Source of the DNA: Chara braunii
Lineage: Eukaryota; Streptophyta; Charophyceae; Charales; Characeae
DNA: 29,015 bases
Reading direction: 5' to 3'
NCBI GenBank assembly: GCA_003427395.1
Contig: BFEA01000248.1
Location: forward strand, 1,539,831 to 1,568,845
Each line of letters starts with the position of its first letter. The stretch's first letter is position 1. The translations under genes were made by a program, and so were the position numbers. Positions 18,417-28,684 of the stretch are shown in pieces. Below the pieces are notes generated by a model, which was not told the origin of the DNA, searched no databases, and saw only the letters and a program-made list of their open reading frames with translations.

Positions 18417-18471
<55 letters not shown>
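18417..18471 (+). repeat. (AG)n tract of the element B 5' LTR
   Basis: A 55-bp AG run about 260 bp downstream of the TATA box, running into the N gap, so its real length is unknown. It is the counterpart of the tracts at 28953-29015 and, inverted, 8099-8125. Confidence 0.95.
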
Positions 18472-18566
18472 NNNNNNNNNNNNNNNNNNNNNNNNNNNNN
18501 NNNNNNNNNNNNNNNNNNNNNNNNNNNNNNNNNNNNNNNNNNNNNNNNNNNNNNNNNNNNNNNNNN
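18472..18566. other. Assembly gap (95 N)
   Basis: A run of 95 N between the AG tract and a run of 19 G (18567-18585). The gap size may be an estimate. Homopolymer and dinucleotide repeats on both edges explain the break. Frames that cross it are artefacts. Confidence 0.99.
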
Positions 18567-19144
18567 GGGGGGGGGGGGGGGGGGGAGGTGTACGATGAGC
18601 TTCTTCTTGTACCCCTCTGAGCCATTTTGATTCTTCTTCTTTCCTTCCGAGCAATTTTGGTATCCGACGGAAGTCGCCTTTGTTTCTTTCGATCGGCGTC
18701 TCGGATCTTTTTTTTTTTTGTCTCTATTGATTGATGCATGACTACTTCTCCCACTATGTTATTCCCTCTATATGAATAGACCCCATTGATTGGTTAATTG
18801 CCTACGATCGAACTTTGTACGATCTTAATGCATGAACGATTGTCGCCCTTTTTTATTATGCATGCATGAAACTGGATGCGTGAACGATGGGTATTTGTCT
18901 TCAGAAATTAAATAAAGCATGCTAGATTATCAGATGTTTGTCCCGCCATAGGACTATCCCCCCTCGGTTAACGGGACAGCGCATACGAGACGTGGGTCAT
19001 TGGTCATTGTCCATAGAACCGACAGGCTGGCCTTGTGCATGCTTGTGTAAGCCCAACTAGAAAAACGCGGCCTACATGAGTGTCTGCAGGGCCTGTGCTC
19101 GGTCCAACTTTTCGAATGATTGAGTTTCCACCTCACCCCACAAC

Positions 19145-19680
19145 ATGAATATTGAACTCCATTTTCGTATTACTGACCGCGAGTGTATGAGAGATCCGAA
19201 ATTTCAGGAGTATTGGGAGCACGTGTGTTTGTCTGCACGACCGAGAAGAGAACTTCCAGAATTTCCCTACCCGGTGGGAAACGAGCGTATATGCGAGTGG
19301 GATATCGACCTAGCTCGAGAGCGCATTCCCCACCACCCAGAATTCCCCAACTCGTACAGGTGTCACCATGTCGTGGAACTGGGAGTAATTATTTGGAAAC
19401 CGACTTCCCTCCCTACCACCACATATTGCCCTTCCATTCGCTGACCATCATTCCCTCACGCGCAATCGCTCCGTATTCGCCCCAACCCCCGTGCTCGAAG
19501 TGCTTGCAAGACCACGAGTACCGAGCCTCCAGTTTTATCTGGCGAACTCGCTCGGAGGAAGAACGATGGACGCATAGCCTCCGGCTAAGGCCAGCCTCGT
19601 CGGATTCTGAGACCAGCGACGCACGACGCCAACAAGTGGTTAGACAGCGCGATAGCCATAACGTCCCACCCGTGCACTAA
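19145..19680 (+). pseudogene. ORF inside the LTR of element B (unknown protein), frameshifted
   Basis: The counterpart of the frame at 6956-7501 in element A. It starts MNIELHFRITDRECM and is open in one frame to about 19440. The conserved block TDFPPYHHILPFHSLTIIP and a CSKC pair lie in the next frame (ending 19680), so one indel near 19400 separates the halves. The peptides NERICEWDI and NSYRCHH have weaker counterparts in A. It lies about 1 kb downstream of the TATA box and about 295 bp upstream of the gag ATG, in the presumed RNA leader. I recognise no domain. Confidence 0.5.
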
Positions 19681-19911
19681 ATACGAGTCCGACCCAGACG
19701 ACGAAACACGCAGAGGTGGTAGACCCACGCTCAGAAGCACGGGAATAGACTTCGACCCACGCCTATCCTCTGGCATTCCTATCTCTAAAACTTGCCACAG
19801 GAGATTTCAGTTCCGACATGAAACTCGACCCCCACTTTCGCAAAAATCCTTGGCACACCCCTTTTCGCACTTCCAAGCCCACTCACACTCCGATCAGGAA
19901 GTCGCGCCAGA

Positions 19912-19923
19912 TTGGCAATCAGG
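19912..19923 (+). promoter_or_regulatory. Degenerate primer-binding site of element B
   Basis: TTGGCAATCAGG occupies the position of TTGGTATCGGAG in element A, right after the LTR end. It retains TTGG and ATCAG of the initiator-Met site but carries several changes. The call depends mainly on position. Confidence 0.5.
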
Positions 19924-19974
19924 TAGGATATAAGGGACGATCTGGCGAACAGAAGGCGTCTTAGGCAGAGGAAC

Positions 19975-22139
19975 GTGCCGCACCACAACCCGATAATAAC
20001 CAGAAGTAGATCGGCAAGTCGGCGGGCCGCGAACATGAATGCCCACCCGACACCAAACGCTGCCCCTCGCGTACGTGCACCAACGACCCCGCCTGATCTA
20101 TACCTCTTTGACCATGCACATCACCTCGCTGGAGCATGGTTAGCCACGCTATGCGCACAACTGTACGACAATGACGAGGCTAGGATCAACATCCACGTTG
20201 TGCGCACAACTTATGTATGGGTCGATCTCCCGACCTTCGAAAGGGACTTCTTAAACCGATTCGACTACATTCACCCGGATCAAGCTTTCTTCATGATTAA
20301 AGATCGGGTTCGGAAACCCCTCGAATCCGTCGCTGAATAACAGAGCAGGTTCTATAGGTTGTCTATTAAATCAGGACGGGGCGAAAATGTCGGGAGGGAT
20401 TTGTTTATCGATGGGCTTCGAAGTCGAACGATGAGGACCAAGTTGCGAAAGCAGTTCTCCCTCATCAACCACACCATGCAACAAATCATGGACGCTGCAG
20501 AAGAGATGGAAAAAAAGTTCGCTGCCAGCTTTCTAGAATGGGAGGACCACACCAAGGAAGGGGACTCTTCAAAATTAGCCAAAGCAAAGGCCGAATTAAC
20601 TGCGCTCCAAAACAAATTTGAAAGCATGGTCTTTGTCTCCGACCCCATCACTTATCTACGAACGATATGTGACACAACCATGGGGCTACCCGTGATGGTC
20701 GCCCCTACGGCTCCCCCACATGCGCCTCCCCCGGAACCTCCCGCAAAACCAAGTGAGTCAAACCAATACAGGAGCTGACGCGAACGTTAGTTAGCCTGAT
20801 GCAAGAGAGCACGTGAGCACAATGCTCGGATAGAGTCTATGATGAGATCGATGTGCCCTATTGTTGTTCGGGCTGCACCCCCATGGCGTAGAAAGCAGCC
20901 CCCGCTCAGACTGTGGGCGGCACGGTGGCTAATCTAGGCGTCTGCTACACGTGTCACCAACTGGGCTACTTAGCCAGGGAATGCCCCAACCGACCAGCCT
21001 AAGTACGGGTAGGGGTCGCTCCGGTGGCAGAAGCGCCAGTAGCCAACGGGCCATAAAAAGTAGGCATTATGATCGAGGAAACAGAGGAAGGGCGAAGCAA
21101 GATGGTTACCACCGAGGAAGCTGCGGAACTCATCCCGCTCGATCAATACATCTCGTTGGGTTACCCAGGGATGGGAATGATTGGAACCATCCGACCAGCA
21201 AACGAACAACGAGAAATAGCGGAATGGAGATCGACCCCCGGAGAAATTAAATCTGGCGGCCCTACCTTCAAGTTCGTTACAGGAGAAATCGATGTCCTGA
21301 ACATCGTCCGAGCCCTGGATCATCGAATCCTCCTGCCCATCGGACACCTACTGTCCATATCGGAGCAGGCGAATGAACGAATGTTGCAACAGTGCAAAGC
21401 GAACCGAAAACGATTCGCCTTTGCTAAGCAAGCAGCCCCCAAAGGGAAAGTCCCCGCCTTCGAAGACAAACTTGATGTCCCCAGCACCTCAGACTCGATA
21501 CGGTTATGACTCATTCAAAACGATGATCATTTCCTTCGCACTAAGGCCATTCCATGGAAATCTGCGAAGTCTAACGTAGAAGTTTGGGGAAATCTGTACA
21601 ATGCTATCGTCGATTTAGGAGCTGCGGTCCTAGCCATTTCGTTAAAGGTCGTGGAACGGGCCGAAAGAAGAAAGGATTTGATCCCGTTAGCAGAGGGAGA
21701 TCACCCTGCCTCGGCCGACGAAGAAAATATCAAAGTGGTGGGAAGAATGGCAAATGTTGCGTTTCGATTAGGAAAAGTTCATGCGTTGGGAAATGTCGTG
21801 GTATTAAATGTGAATACCTACGACGTCCTCCTAGCAAGGCTACCGGCATTTACCGCATTAAGAGTCGATCTCGACTTCGAGAGACGATCGATCATTCTTA
21901 GGAATACGGGCAGGAATCCATACATCATCCCGATGTGTCTAACCCTCCGGACTGCATTCCCTACGAACCGAAAAACTCCCTTCGGAACTAGGGAACCACT
22001 CCACGTAATCACCTGGAGGGAACCCCTCGAGGAAACGGACAAAAGGGAAAAAGGGTCGGAGTTGTCAAGTAGCTCCTCCGAAGGCGAGAATGAAATCAAC
22101 CCCGAATTTTGGGATATGGTACAGTGGTACACCAACTGA
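19975..22139 (+). pseudogene. Gag-protease polyprotein of element B
   Basis: Capsid, nucleocapsid and protease. The ATG at 19975 (MPHHNPIITRSRS) is chosen because similarity to A begins there (ITRSR/VTRSR, RRAAN/QRAAN). The gag domain has TTYVWVDLPTFERDF, RKPLESVAE-stop (20338-20340) and LFIDGLRSRTMRTKL. The zinc knuckle CYTCHQLGYLAREC (about 20943-20984) has Tyr where the zinc-binding His should be. Protease: NAIVDLGA has Leu in place of Ser in the DSG motif, followed by VLAISLKVVERAE and VGRMANVAFRLGKVHALG (about 21740-21790). It is broken by stops and frameshifts between 20778 and 21069. It ends at TGA 22137-22139, after the position equivalent to A's terminal stop. Confidence 0.87.
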
Positions 22140-22159
22140 TTCGTTACCCCGTGCGACAG

Positions 22160-24094
22160 AAAACGACGAAAACCTGTGTCCTTACGGAAAAAACCTCCAA
22201 CGGACATGGGCCCTAATCTTAGGGGAGTCATATGTCCAGGTGTCCCGAATGGCTGATTCTTCGGAACCCCCTCGGACCCTATACGAAGCCACCACCCCGC
22301 TTCTCTTGAGAGACAGTGACAAGAAAGCATTCTGCGACATTTCGGGACTACCTCGTTCTATGCTCTCTATAGGGAAGGAGGTCTGATTGCTGCGACAGGG
22401 TGCCGAAGACGGAGCTTTGGAACCCCCTGGGCATGGCAACCCATACAAACTCAGAATCAGGATCGCGGAGAAACCAGTAAGTTTACAGGAGACCAACGAC
22501 GGGGTAACACAAGAAGAGCACGTGGCAATCCGGGAAGCAGACGCCCAGATGGTCGCCACGGTGTTCTCCTGGCGATCGGACAAGTCCTTCATCTCGGCTC
22601 CTCCGCCAGGAAACGGCAGGAAAGTGGGCACAAAACAAGTGACGGTTAGCATACGCGGACAACTTTATGAGCTACATGTGCCCCAGTATGTGCCCAACGA
22701 GACTCATCGACTAATCGCTGATATCCTAATCGAATATCAAGGGGTGATTAGTGTCGAGGATACAGATATCGGGTTGTCACTAGTGATTCAACACAAAATC
22801 CAGACCTGAACACACCCACCAATCCATTGCAAGGCATACCGATATTCCGAAGAAAAACGGGCCGATTTGCATATGCATCGATTATAGGAAGGTAAATGAT
22901 ATCACGATCGAAGATGTGTACCCCCTCCACCGGATTGATGACTTGCTGGATGCGATTGGGTGTGCTAAGTATTTTAGTAAGTTTGATATCCGTTATGGGC
23001 TCCATCATATCTTAGTTAAGGAGGAGGATCGGCCAAAGACGGCGTGCGTATTGCTCGAAGGCACGTGGCAGTGGGTTCGTTGTCCCATGGGGATATGCAA
23101 TGCACCGGCTACCTTTCAAAGAGCGATGAACAACACCTTTCATAACTTTGTCAATAAGACTCGACTGACAAGGGAATGATCAACTTTTGCATCATTGTGT
23201 ACATGGACGATATCTTGGTGTATTTTGAATCGTTCCACGGACATGCTCAACACATCGAGTGGACGTTGGGGGCATTGCGAGATGCTGGGTTCAAGATTGC
23301 GCTGGAGAAAAGTTAGTTTTTCCTTTCGGAAATCTTGTTTCTGGAGTATGTGGTGACACGGGGAGGTTTAAGGCCAGATTCAAGAAAAGTCCAGGCGGTT
23401 TGGGAAGCCCCTACGCCCACGTCGTTGACGCAGGTTCGAGCCTTCCTGGGGCTGGCCTCGTACTACCGGAGGTTTATTAAGGGGTTCGCAGCAATAGCGC
23501 GGCCTCTAACAAACCTCCTACGGAAAGACCAGTCACTGAAGTGGAACGCGCACTGTGAGCAAGCCTTTGTCGCCTTGAACGAGGCCCTGGCCTCTGCGCC
23601 TATTTTGATTCAGCCCGATCCTGGAAAGCAGTTCATACTTATCACGGAGTGGCAGCCGAGGCGATCTCCGCTATTTTGGCCCAGAAGGGGAAGGAGGGTC
23701 GTGAACACATCATCGAATACGCCTTGCGAACTGTACCCGACGAACGCAGGAACGACTCGGCCCCGCAGGGAAATGCTACGCGGTTGTCTGGGGGATTCAA
23801 CACTTCCATCCGTATCTGTACGGAAAAAAATTCCTCCTTGTCACGGACCACGAGCCCCTGCTAGGTTTCAAAAGACTCACTAACTACAAGGGCATGATCG
23901 GACAATGGGCTGTCCGGCTGCAGGAGTACGACTTCAACATCATTCATCGAAAGATGGAAAAGCACGGGAACGCGGACGGGTTGACACGACTACATCTGCC
24001 AAGCAAGGTGGCAAAAGGTGAAGAGATTACTCCGTGGAAGGAACCGGAGCCAGCCAAGGGACCCCCATACGGAGAAGTGACCATTCTGCCCTGA
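22160..24094 (+). pseudogene. Pol of element B: reverse transcriptase and RNase H
   Basis: Pre-RT region: ALILGESYVQVSRMADSSEPP, a TGA at 22384-22386 where A has Arg, then HVAIREADAQMVATVFSW. About 110-130 bp before the RT fingers are missing compared with A. RT: IPKKNGPICICIDYRKVN (about 22840-22895), FDIRYGLHH, CPMGICNAPATF, then a frameshift near 23176 and YMDD at 23200-23211. Connection: FLGLASYYRRFIKGFA. RNase H: the first Asp is Glu (TEWQP), and frameshifts occur at about 23655 and 23775. TDHEPLLGFKRL and the HRKMEKHGNADGLTRL tether follow. Stop at 24092-24094. It opens in the +1 frame relative to gag-protease, as in A. Confidence 0.88.
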
Positions 24095-24198
24095 CCTTCC
24101 AAGAAGTGACACGTGAATACGACGGCGATGGGTGGAGAAGGTGAGGCTCTCTTTCTCCCCTCTCATCCTCTTCCTTTCTCTCCTTGCCTGACAAAATC

Positions 24199-24360
24199 TG
24201 TTATATTTGCGAAGCGATATCGAGCGTATATTCGGTTCCTATGCGTCCTAGTGGGGAAGGGTATGTGTAATGGATAGACTTTCAACAGTGTGTCTCCCGA
24301 GCTCACGGCTCCTGTATCCAATACAGGAGCTCTGACAAACCCTGGTTATGTCCCTTGTGT
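24199..24360 (+). other. PHD-type zinc finger in the integrase N terminus (element B)
   Basis: CYIC, FQQC (first Cys of the pair replaced by Phe), H followed by GSC, and WLCPLC, with spacing identical to element A over 54 codons. The in-frame TAA stands where A has Asp. The constant spacing despite point decay indicates earlier selection on the finger. Confidence 0.65.
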
Positions 24361-25821
24361 CGCACCGACGAAATCCGGACGGAGGCTCGATTCCTCGAAG
24401 CCACGTCCGTAGGATAAGAAAAAACACGTCGATTTTGACGTGCCGAAGTAAGGATGGATATCGTCTTGATAGCTACAGTGGTCGGTAACTCCCTCCGAGA
24501 ATTCACCAAGGAAGATCGGAGATGGGCTAACGAGAGGGCACGAGAATACTGATGAAATGATGGACGGTTAGAGAAACGAAAGACGGACGGTAGTGGGATC
24601 TGGATGTCAGTGCCTCATCCATTTATGAGGTACGACTGAGTTAAGTCAACTCACGAAGAAACCGCCACCCACTTTGCTGTCAGGATTACAGAATCGGCCA
24701 TCGACAAAAACGAGTGGTATTGGTCCAATAACCGCGACAATGTTAAATTCATTGTTAAAAATTGTCCAGTCTGCGCGGCAGATAAGGCGCCGATTCAACC
24801 GCCTAGGTCGATAGTGCCCACTGTAGTCGGACGACCATTTCACAGGGTTAACATGGATACCACGAATATTGTTGTGAATATTCAATTCTTTTGGTATTCA
24901 TGGATCATTTTTCGAAATGCATCGAGGTCTACCCCTACAAATCGCGACAGACGACAAAAATTGTGCAATATGTCAACCGTTTTCTTGGAATGCATCAAGA
25001 CACCGAGGAAATCCTAACGGACAACAGGGCAGAATCCCGAGGAGAGGTCTTGAGGAGCCTAGTCGTACATGGCGTCTCTATGCGCAATACGGCCCCCCAT
25101 ATGTCGCAATCGAACGGACTGGTAGAGAATGTGAATCGGGTTATTAAGACCGCTCTGCAACGAAATATCGCGGCGCGAGACACGAGGCCTTGGCCCAATA
25201 TCGTGGACCACATCCTAGCTATCCACCGGGGGACCCCTCATGAGTCCATTGGCCTGACCCTTTTTCAGTTATGGAACAATATTCTGGCTTGCGTTGCTCT
25301 GCCGAGCCTAAACGACGAGACGATCCTTGCACACAAGCCACGAGATCGACGGTCAAAGACAAGGCCCAACGTCACTTAGAATTGATGGAAAAAGCCCTCC
25401 CCCGGTTAGCCTAAAAAAAACAGCGGATGACTGAAATGACCCATGGACGTAAGGTCCGGAGCTATGAGGCCCGAAATGGGAATGTTGGGCCCCGGCCCCA
25501 ATATAAATTAGGGGATGTAGTGCAGGTGAGGAAATGTGCTCGCCAGGGCAAGTTAGCGCCACGATTCTTCGACCGATTTCACGTAGTTGAGCTCGGTCTT
25601 AGCGGAGTGAACACAGTGCGGCTTGCGCCCGAGGTCTCGGGAAGCTGATTGGCTTGACCGATCATCCGACACGTGTCCTATCTTCATCCCTTGCCTCCTT
25701 CTCCTTCTCCCCCATCGTCCATGTCATCCTTCGATTCTGCGGAGGAAGACGACGATCTCGAGCTCGATTACTCTGATTCTCCTTCCTCTCAATCTCCATC
25801 TCTAACTCCTCCCCCGTCGCC

Positions 25822-25825
25822 ATGA
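25822..25825 (+). promoter_or_regulatory. ATGA overlap, integrase stop / ORF3 start (element B)
   Basis: ATG 25822-25824 opens ORF3 (MSFSIDQ) and TGA 25823-25825 closes the integrase frame after TPPPSP. The arrangement is identical to 11531-11528 in element A. Confidence 0.65.
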
Positions 25826-26290
25826 GCTTTTCTATCGACCAGGTCATTAGCGAACCTCTAATGAGACCCCGGGGGACATATTTCGTCAATCCGGCAAGTG
25901 CAGCGGCCACGATTGAGTCCAGATCTGCTTCAATTCGCGGCTTTCTTCAGCACGACAGTCGTCCATGTGGGAGCAGAATTTCGCTTCGCATGGACCAGCG
26001 ATCGAGCGCGGGTGCTGGCCGAGGTGTCGGCTTTTCTACGACTCGTGTCAGCCACGTGTCTATAATTGTCGCCTTCACCGACGACCTTACGACGGTGCAT
26101 CCAGAATCTCATACGGGCGTCCTCTGACAATTGCGACTCTGGGCACGGGATCTCACGGTCGCCTGGGTTCAGCTGTTAGCGCTACCTGGCGATCGGATCA
26201 GCTCCACGGACGATATCTCAGCCATCTCCGACTCTCTTCTGACGCGCCGGAGGTCATCATCCTAGAGCTTCTCCCCTTCGCGCCGCCCCA

Positions 26291-26294
26291 ATGA
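26291..26294 (+). promoter_or_regulatory. ATGA overlap, ORF3 stop / ORF4 start (element B)
   Basis: ATG 26291-26293 begins ORF4 (MNRHRISTF) and TGA 26292-26294 ends ORF3. Element A has the same overlap (11052-11049), with ORF4 beginning MSRAPISTF. Confidence 0.6.
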
Positions 26295-27331
26295 ACCGAC
26301 ATCGAATCTCGACCTTCGGGAGTCCTTCTGATCTCCCTACTTTCTAGCAGTCCGCTACGAACGTCTCTCTCTCTTTCTGGATCAGGCAGTTGGACGTGTC
26401 GATCCTTGACGCCGACAAGTGGGCGGAGTGATGGAACGAGTACGTCGCACTCAACTATTGCCTTCTCGAAGTAGTGTTTCATTGGGCGGAGCCAGCCAAT
26501 AAGGACGAGGAGGATGAAGTCTTTAATGATGAGGTGGAGTTGCTGATCGTCCAAGCCTGGAGAGCGAATATGGAGGGAGAACTGTTGGGAGTCTATTCGG
26601 GAAGGTCAAGGACGGCCATTTGGAGCCAATCACGGGGGAAGTTCTGGTGTTCCTAGCCCAACTCCTGGACGACCTGCTGCTGGATATTCTTTCGAGGTCC
26701 GACGAGCAGTCCGCGACAGTCACGCTCACCCGAACACTAGCACCGCATCTGCTGTGGTCCGGAGCTCGACGGGGACAATTGCTACTATCCCTCCTCAGAC
26801 CATTATTTGGTTATTGACGCGACCAATCACACTTTGTGGGATCCGATCATCCAATGGGTGGAGGAGGGAGGAGTAGCTGACGACGCGGAGGCAGAGGAGG
26901 AGAGAGAGGAGGAAAGCGAAGAAGAAGATTCATAGGCCAGATCGGACGACCCCGATTACCACGAATCTGCGGAAAGTGAGCTGGGAGAAAGTGAGTCAGA
27001 CGAATCAGGCAACCCCAGCGAACAAAGTAAGGAAGAGGACGAGGCTGCAGCACAAAGGAGGAGAGAGAGGGAAAAAGGAAAGCGACCAGTGGAGGAATCG
27101 GACGAGCCAGCAACGTGATTGTCACAAGGTGATCCGGCGCACAATCCGGAACCGTCGCAGGAGGAATCCGGAGGAAATGGCATTGCCACCGCAGAGGGAT
27201 CCAGAAGCAGACGCCACAGAAGAAGTCCAATGCCGGCTCAATCCTCTCCACCTCCACGGCCCACCGTTCGCATACGTGAAGATGTGGGCGTCCGAGCTTC
27301 GTTCCTGGTTGTTATCCCGCCGTCCCCTTGA
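26291..27331 (+). pseudogene. ORF4 of element B: acidic, RS-tailed protein
   Basis: Start (ATGA) and end (TGA 27329-27331) are in the same frame, about 347 codons, shorter than A's 403. The N-terminal part has ISTF, NYCLLEVVF and VELLIVQAWRANMEG, matching A's ISTF, SFCLLRVDL and VELLVIQAWRTNVVG. After a region of frame changes (26620-26870) comes the acidic stretch ESELGESESDESGNPSEQ, then AAQRRREREKGKR, NPEPSQEES and an SRSRRHRRS tail. In-frame stops at about 26351 and 26428 and later ones show decay. No membrane segment is seen. The function is unknown. Confidence 0.6.
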
Positions 27332-27379
27332 TTTTCTCGCAGTCCATCAGCTCGCGGGCCGACCCCCGTTTCCTTCCAG

Positions 27380-27781
27380 CTAGTATCCTTTCCCCCCTTC
27401 CCTTTTTCACCAACTCTACTCCACCCGCCTCATCATCAACGTCTTCCTGCACGCCACTACTCGCTCTATCGAAGCTACCTTCCCCCTCCACGTTCTTCTT
27501 TTCAGCGGGGCATGGCAGGAATATAATAATATAGAAGTCTATTGATCATCTCTGGCACCATCCCCCGTGCGAACATTATGATAACTTCCGCACCGCGATT
27601 CCCCGCACCCTCTGTACTCTTTACCCTGATCACCTCGCTTCGCTCCCACATCAAGATCATCACTTCCCTTGCATCCATCGCACCGTCCACTATACCCAAC
27701 TCCCCACTTGAGATCAAGAACGGAGTCACTTTCTACCACCTCTCCCCCAAGCTCACCCTCCTCTCCATCCACCAGTCATAA
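27380..27781 (+). pseudogene. ORF5 of element B (unknown protein), frameshifted
   Basis: Read across two frames it matches A's ORF5: FPPSLFHQLYSTRLIINVF, then PLHVLLFSGAW and NNIEVY, then FRTAIPRTL and LYPDHLASLP. The peptides keep the same order and spacing as in A, with an indel near 27545. It is followed by the hairpin and palindrome before the 3' LTR. No domain recognised. Confidence 0.45.
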
Positions 27782-27968
27782 GACTACCCTTCCCCGGCAA
27801 CCTTTAGGTCCGGAGCTCGAATGCCACCTTGGCTGACTTCCATATTCTCATCGTATGGTAAGTGGCACTTGTCGGCTCCACGATGATCGTTGACATATTT
27901 TAGGACCAATGAATGGCAGAGAGCAAGCAGGAGCTTGCTCAAGATTGGAACCCCCTGGGTGTCACATA
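27782..27968 (+). promoter_or_regulatory. 3' non-coding end of element B internal region
   Basis: It contains ATGGTAAGTGGCA (27855-27867), the hairpin AGCAAGCAGGAGCTTGCT (about 27922-27939), GGAACCCCCTGGG (27947-27959) and the palindrome GTCACATATGTGAC, which straddles the LTR border. The same set in the same order lies at 9166-9280 in A. No sense-strand polypurine tract is visible. Confidence 0.55.
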
Positions 27969-28684
27969 TGTGACGAGTTGTTTTCTGCAACCTCGCAGAT
28001 TTCTGCGCGAGGCTATTTCGGGGGATGGAATTGGTTGAGTCGGGATGACCTGGTGAATTGCATGGATGCCTCTGCTTTTCTTATCTCTTTTGAATGAAGG
28101 CTGGTCCAGTCCTACGACGGTTGATAGTTGATCGCGCCTCAGCGAGCGTGGCGAATAACTGTTACCATAGCTTCTTTCTTGTTCTGTTGTGGGAAATGGG
28201 AATTTTTGGCGTGATTGCCTCACGGGAAAATCTTTTTAAATTTTCAACTGATGTCGAGCCCCCACGGGCTCCCGAAATTTGCTTCGTTCGGATTTTCTTT
28301 TTGCAATTAGGACTTAAATTAGGAATTTAGGCGTACCTCAATATCTGATGCACGATGCTTCTTGCTTGCGCCCGCCTTGCGGCGTCAGGATCCGCGCTCT
28401 GATTTTTCCACGCCTTAATCCTCGCGTGTAACTGTAATTCTGGGTTTGGCAGGCATAATTGCAACCTTAATCCTCTCGTTCTTGATATCTTTTGTGGCGC
28501 CCCCGTGCGCACGTACTTCTTCCTCTGTCCTATTGGCATGAATGCATGCATGATCGGATCGATGTGTGGAGAGTGGCTACGTCCCCCACGTCGCGGTCTG
28601 GCCATGCAGGCGTAGGCACTCCCTTCCTCCTTCTTTCCCGTACTCGGACACAATCCCGGGTATCGCGCGCACACGCATGCATGC

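Larger units (their letters stand above)
17754..19911 (+). repeat. 5' LTR of element B, 5'-truncated, with assembly gap
   Basis: It begins abruptly at 'GGATTTTC', a point about 320 bp inside the LTR as judged from the 3' copy (28290). It holds the TATA box (18155-18161), an AG tract (18417-18471), the N gap (18472-18566), a G run, an AT-richer leader (18600-18960) and the LTR-borne ORF (19145-19680). The last 110 bp (about 19800-19905) match the reverse complement of the U5 end of element A's LTR, which fixes the 3' border near 19911. The stretch 18586-19144 shows no gene. Confidence 0.82.
24128..25825 (+). pseudogene. PHD-finger integrase of element B
   Basis: The conserved ATG (ATGGGTG) is at 24128, followed by a pyrimidine-rich Ser/Pro leader containing one indel. 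The PHD-type finger (24199-24360) keeps the spacing of A, but the third Cys is Phe and a TAA lies inside. From the PHD finger to the start of the DDE core (24199 to about 24860) the frame is continuous, interrupted only by stop codons, so PHD and HHCC belong to one protein. HHCC: THEETATHF and NCPVCAADK (24763). Core: MDTTN, LTDNRAES and GLVENVNR, so all three acidic residues remain, though a frameshift near 24880 separates the first from the rest. The GPY/F domain is GDVVQVRKCARQGKLAPRFF (about 25514-25573). Stops at about 25646 precede the PPPSP tail, which ends at TGA 25823-25825. Confidence 0.8.
25822..26294 (+). pseudogene. ORF3 of element B (unknown protein), frameshifted
   Basis: It starts MSFSIDQVI and shares with A an LMRPRG-like segment near residue 14, a GAEFRF block (read in another frame at about 25971), SHVSIIVAFTDD (about 26050-26085) and a LWARDLTVAW block. 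The matching reading frame changes at least twice. The last codons (ELLPFAPPQ-stop) align with A's ELNPFQPRR-stop and end in the ATGA overlap with ORF4. It is clearly the same gene as in A, now broken. Function unknown. Confidence 0.6.

Noticed and set aside
18187-18754. Frames with Ser-Leu or Arg-Glu repeats crossing the N gap
   Set aside because: They are translations of the (AG)n tract, Ns and a G run, not genes.
17752-19911. Element B as a nested insertion inside element A's 5' LTR
   Set aside because: A nested insertion would begin with an intact TGTGACG LTR end and a target duplication, and A's LTR would resume on the far side. Neither is seen within the window.
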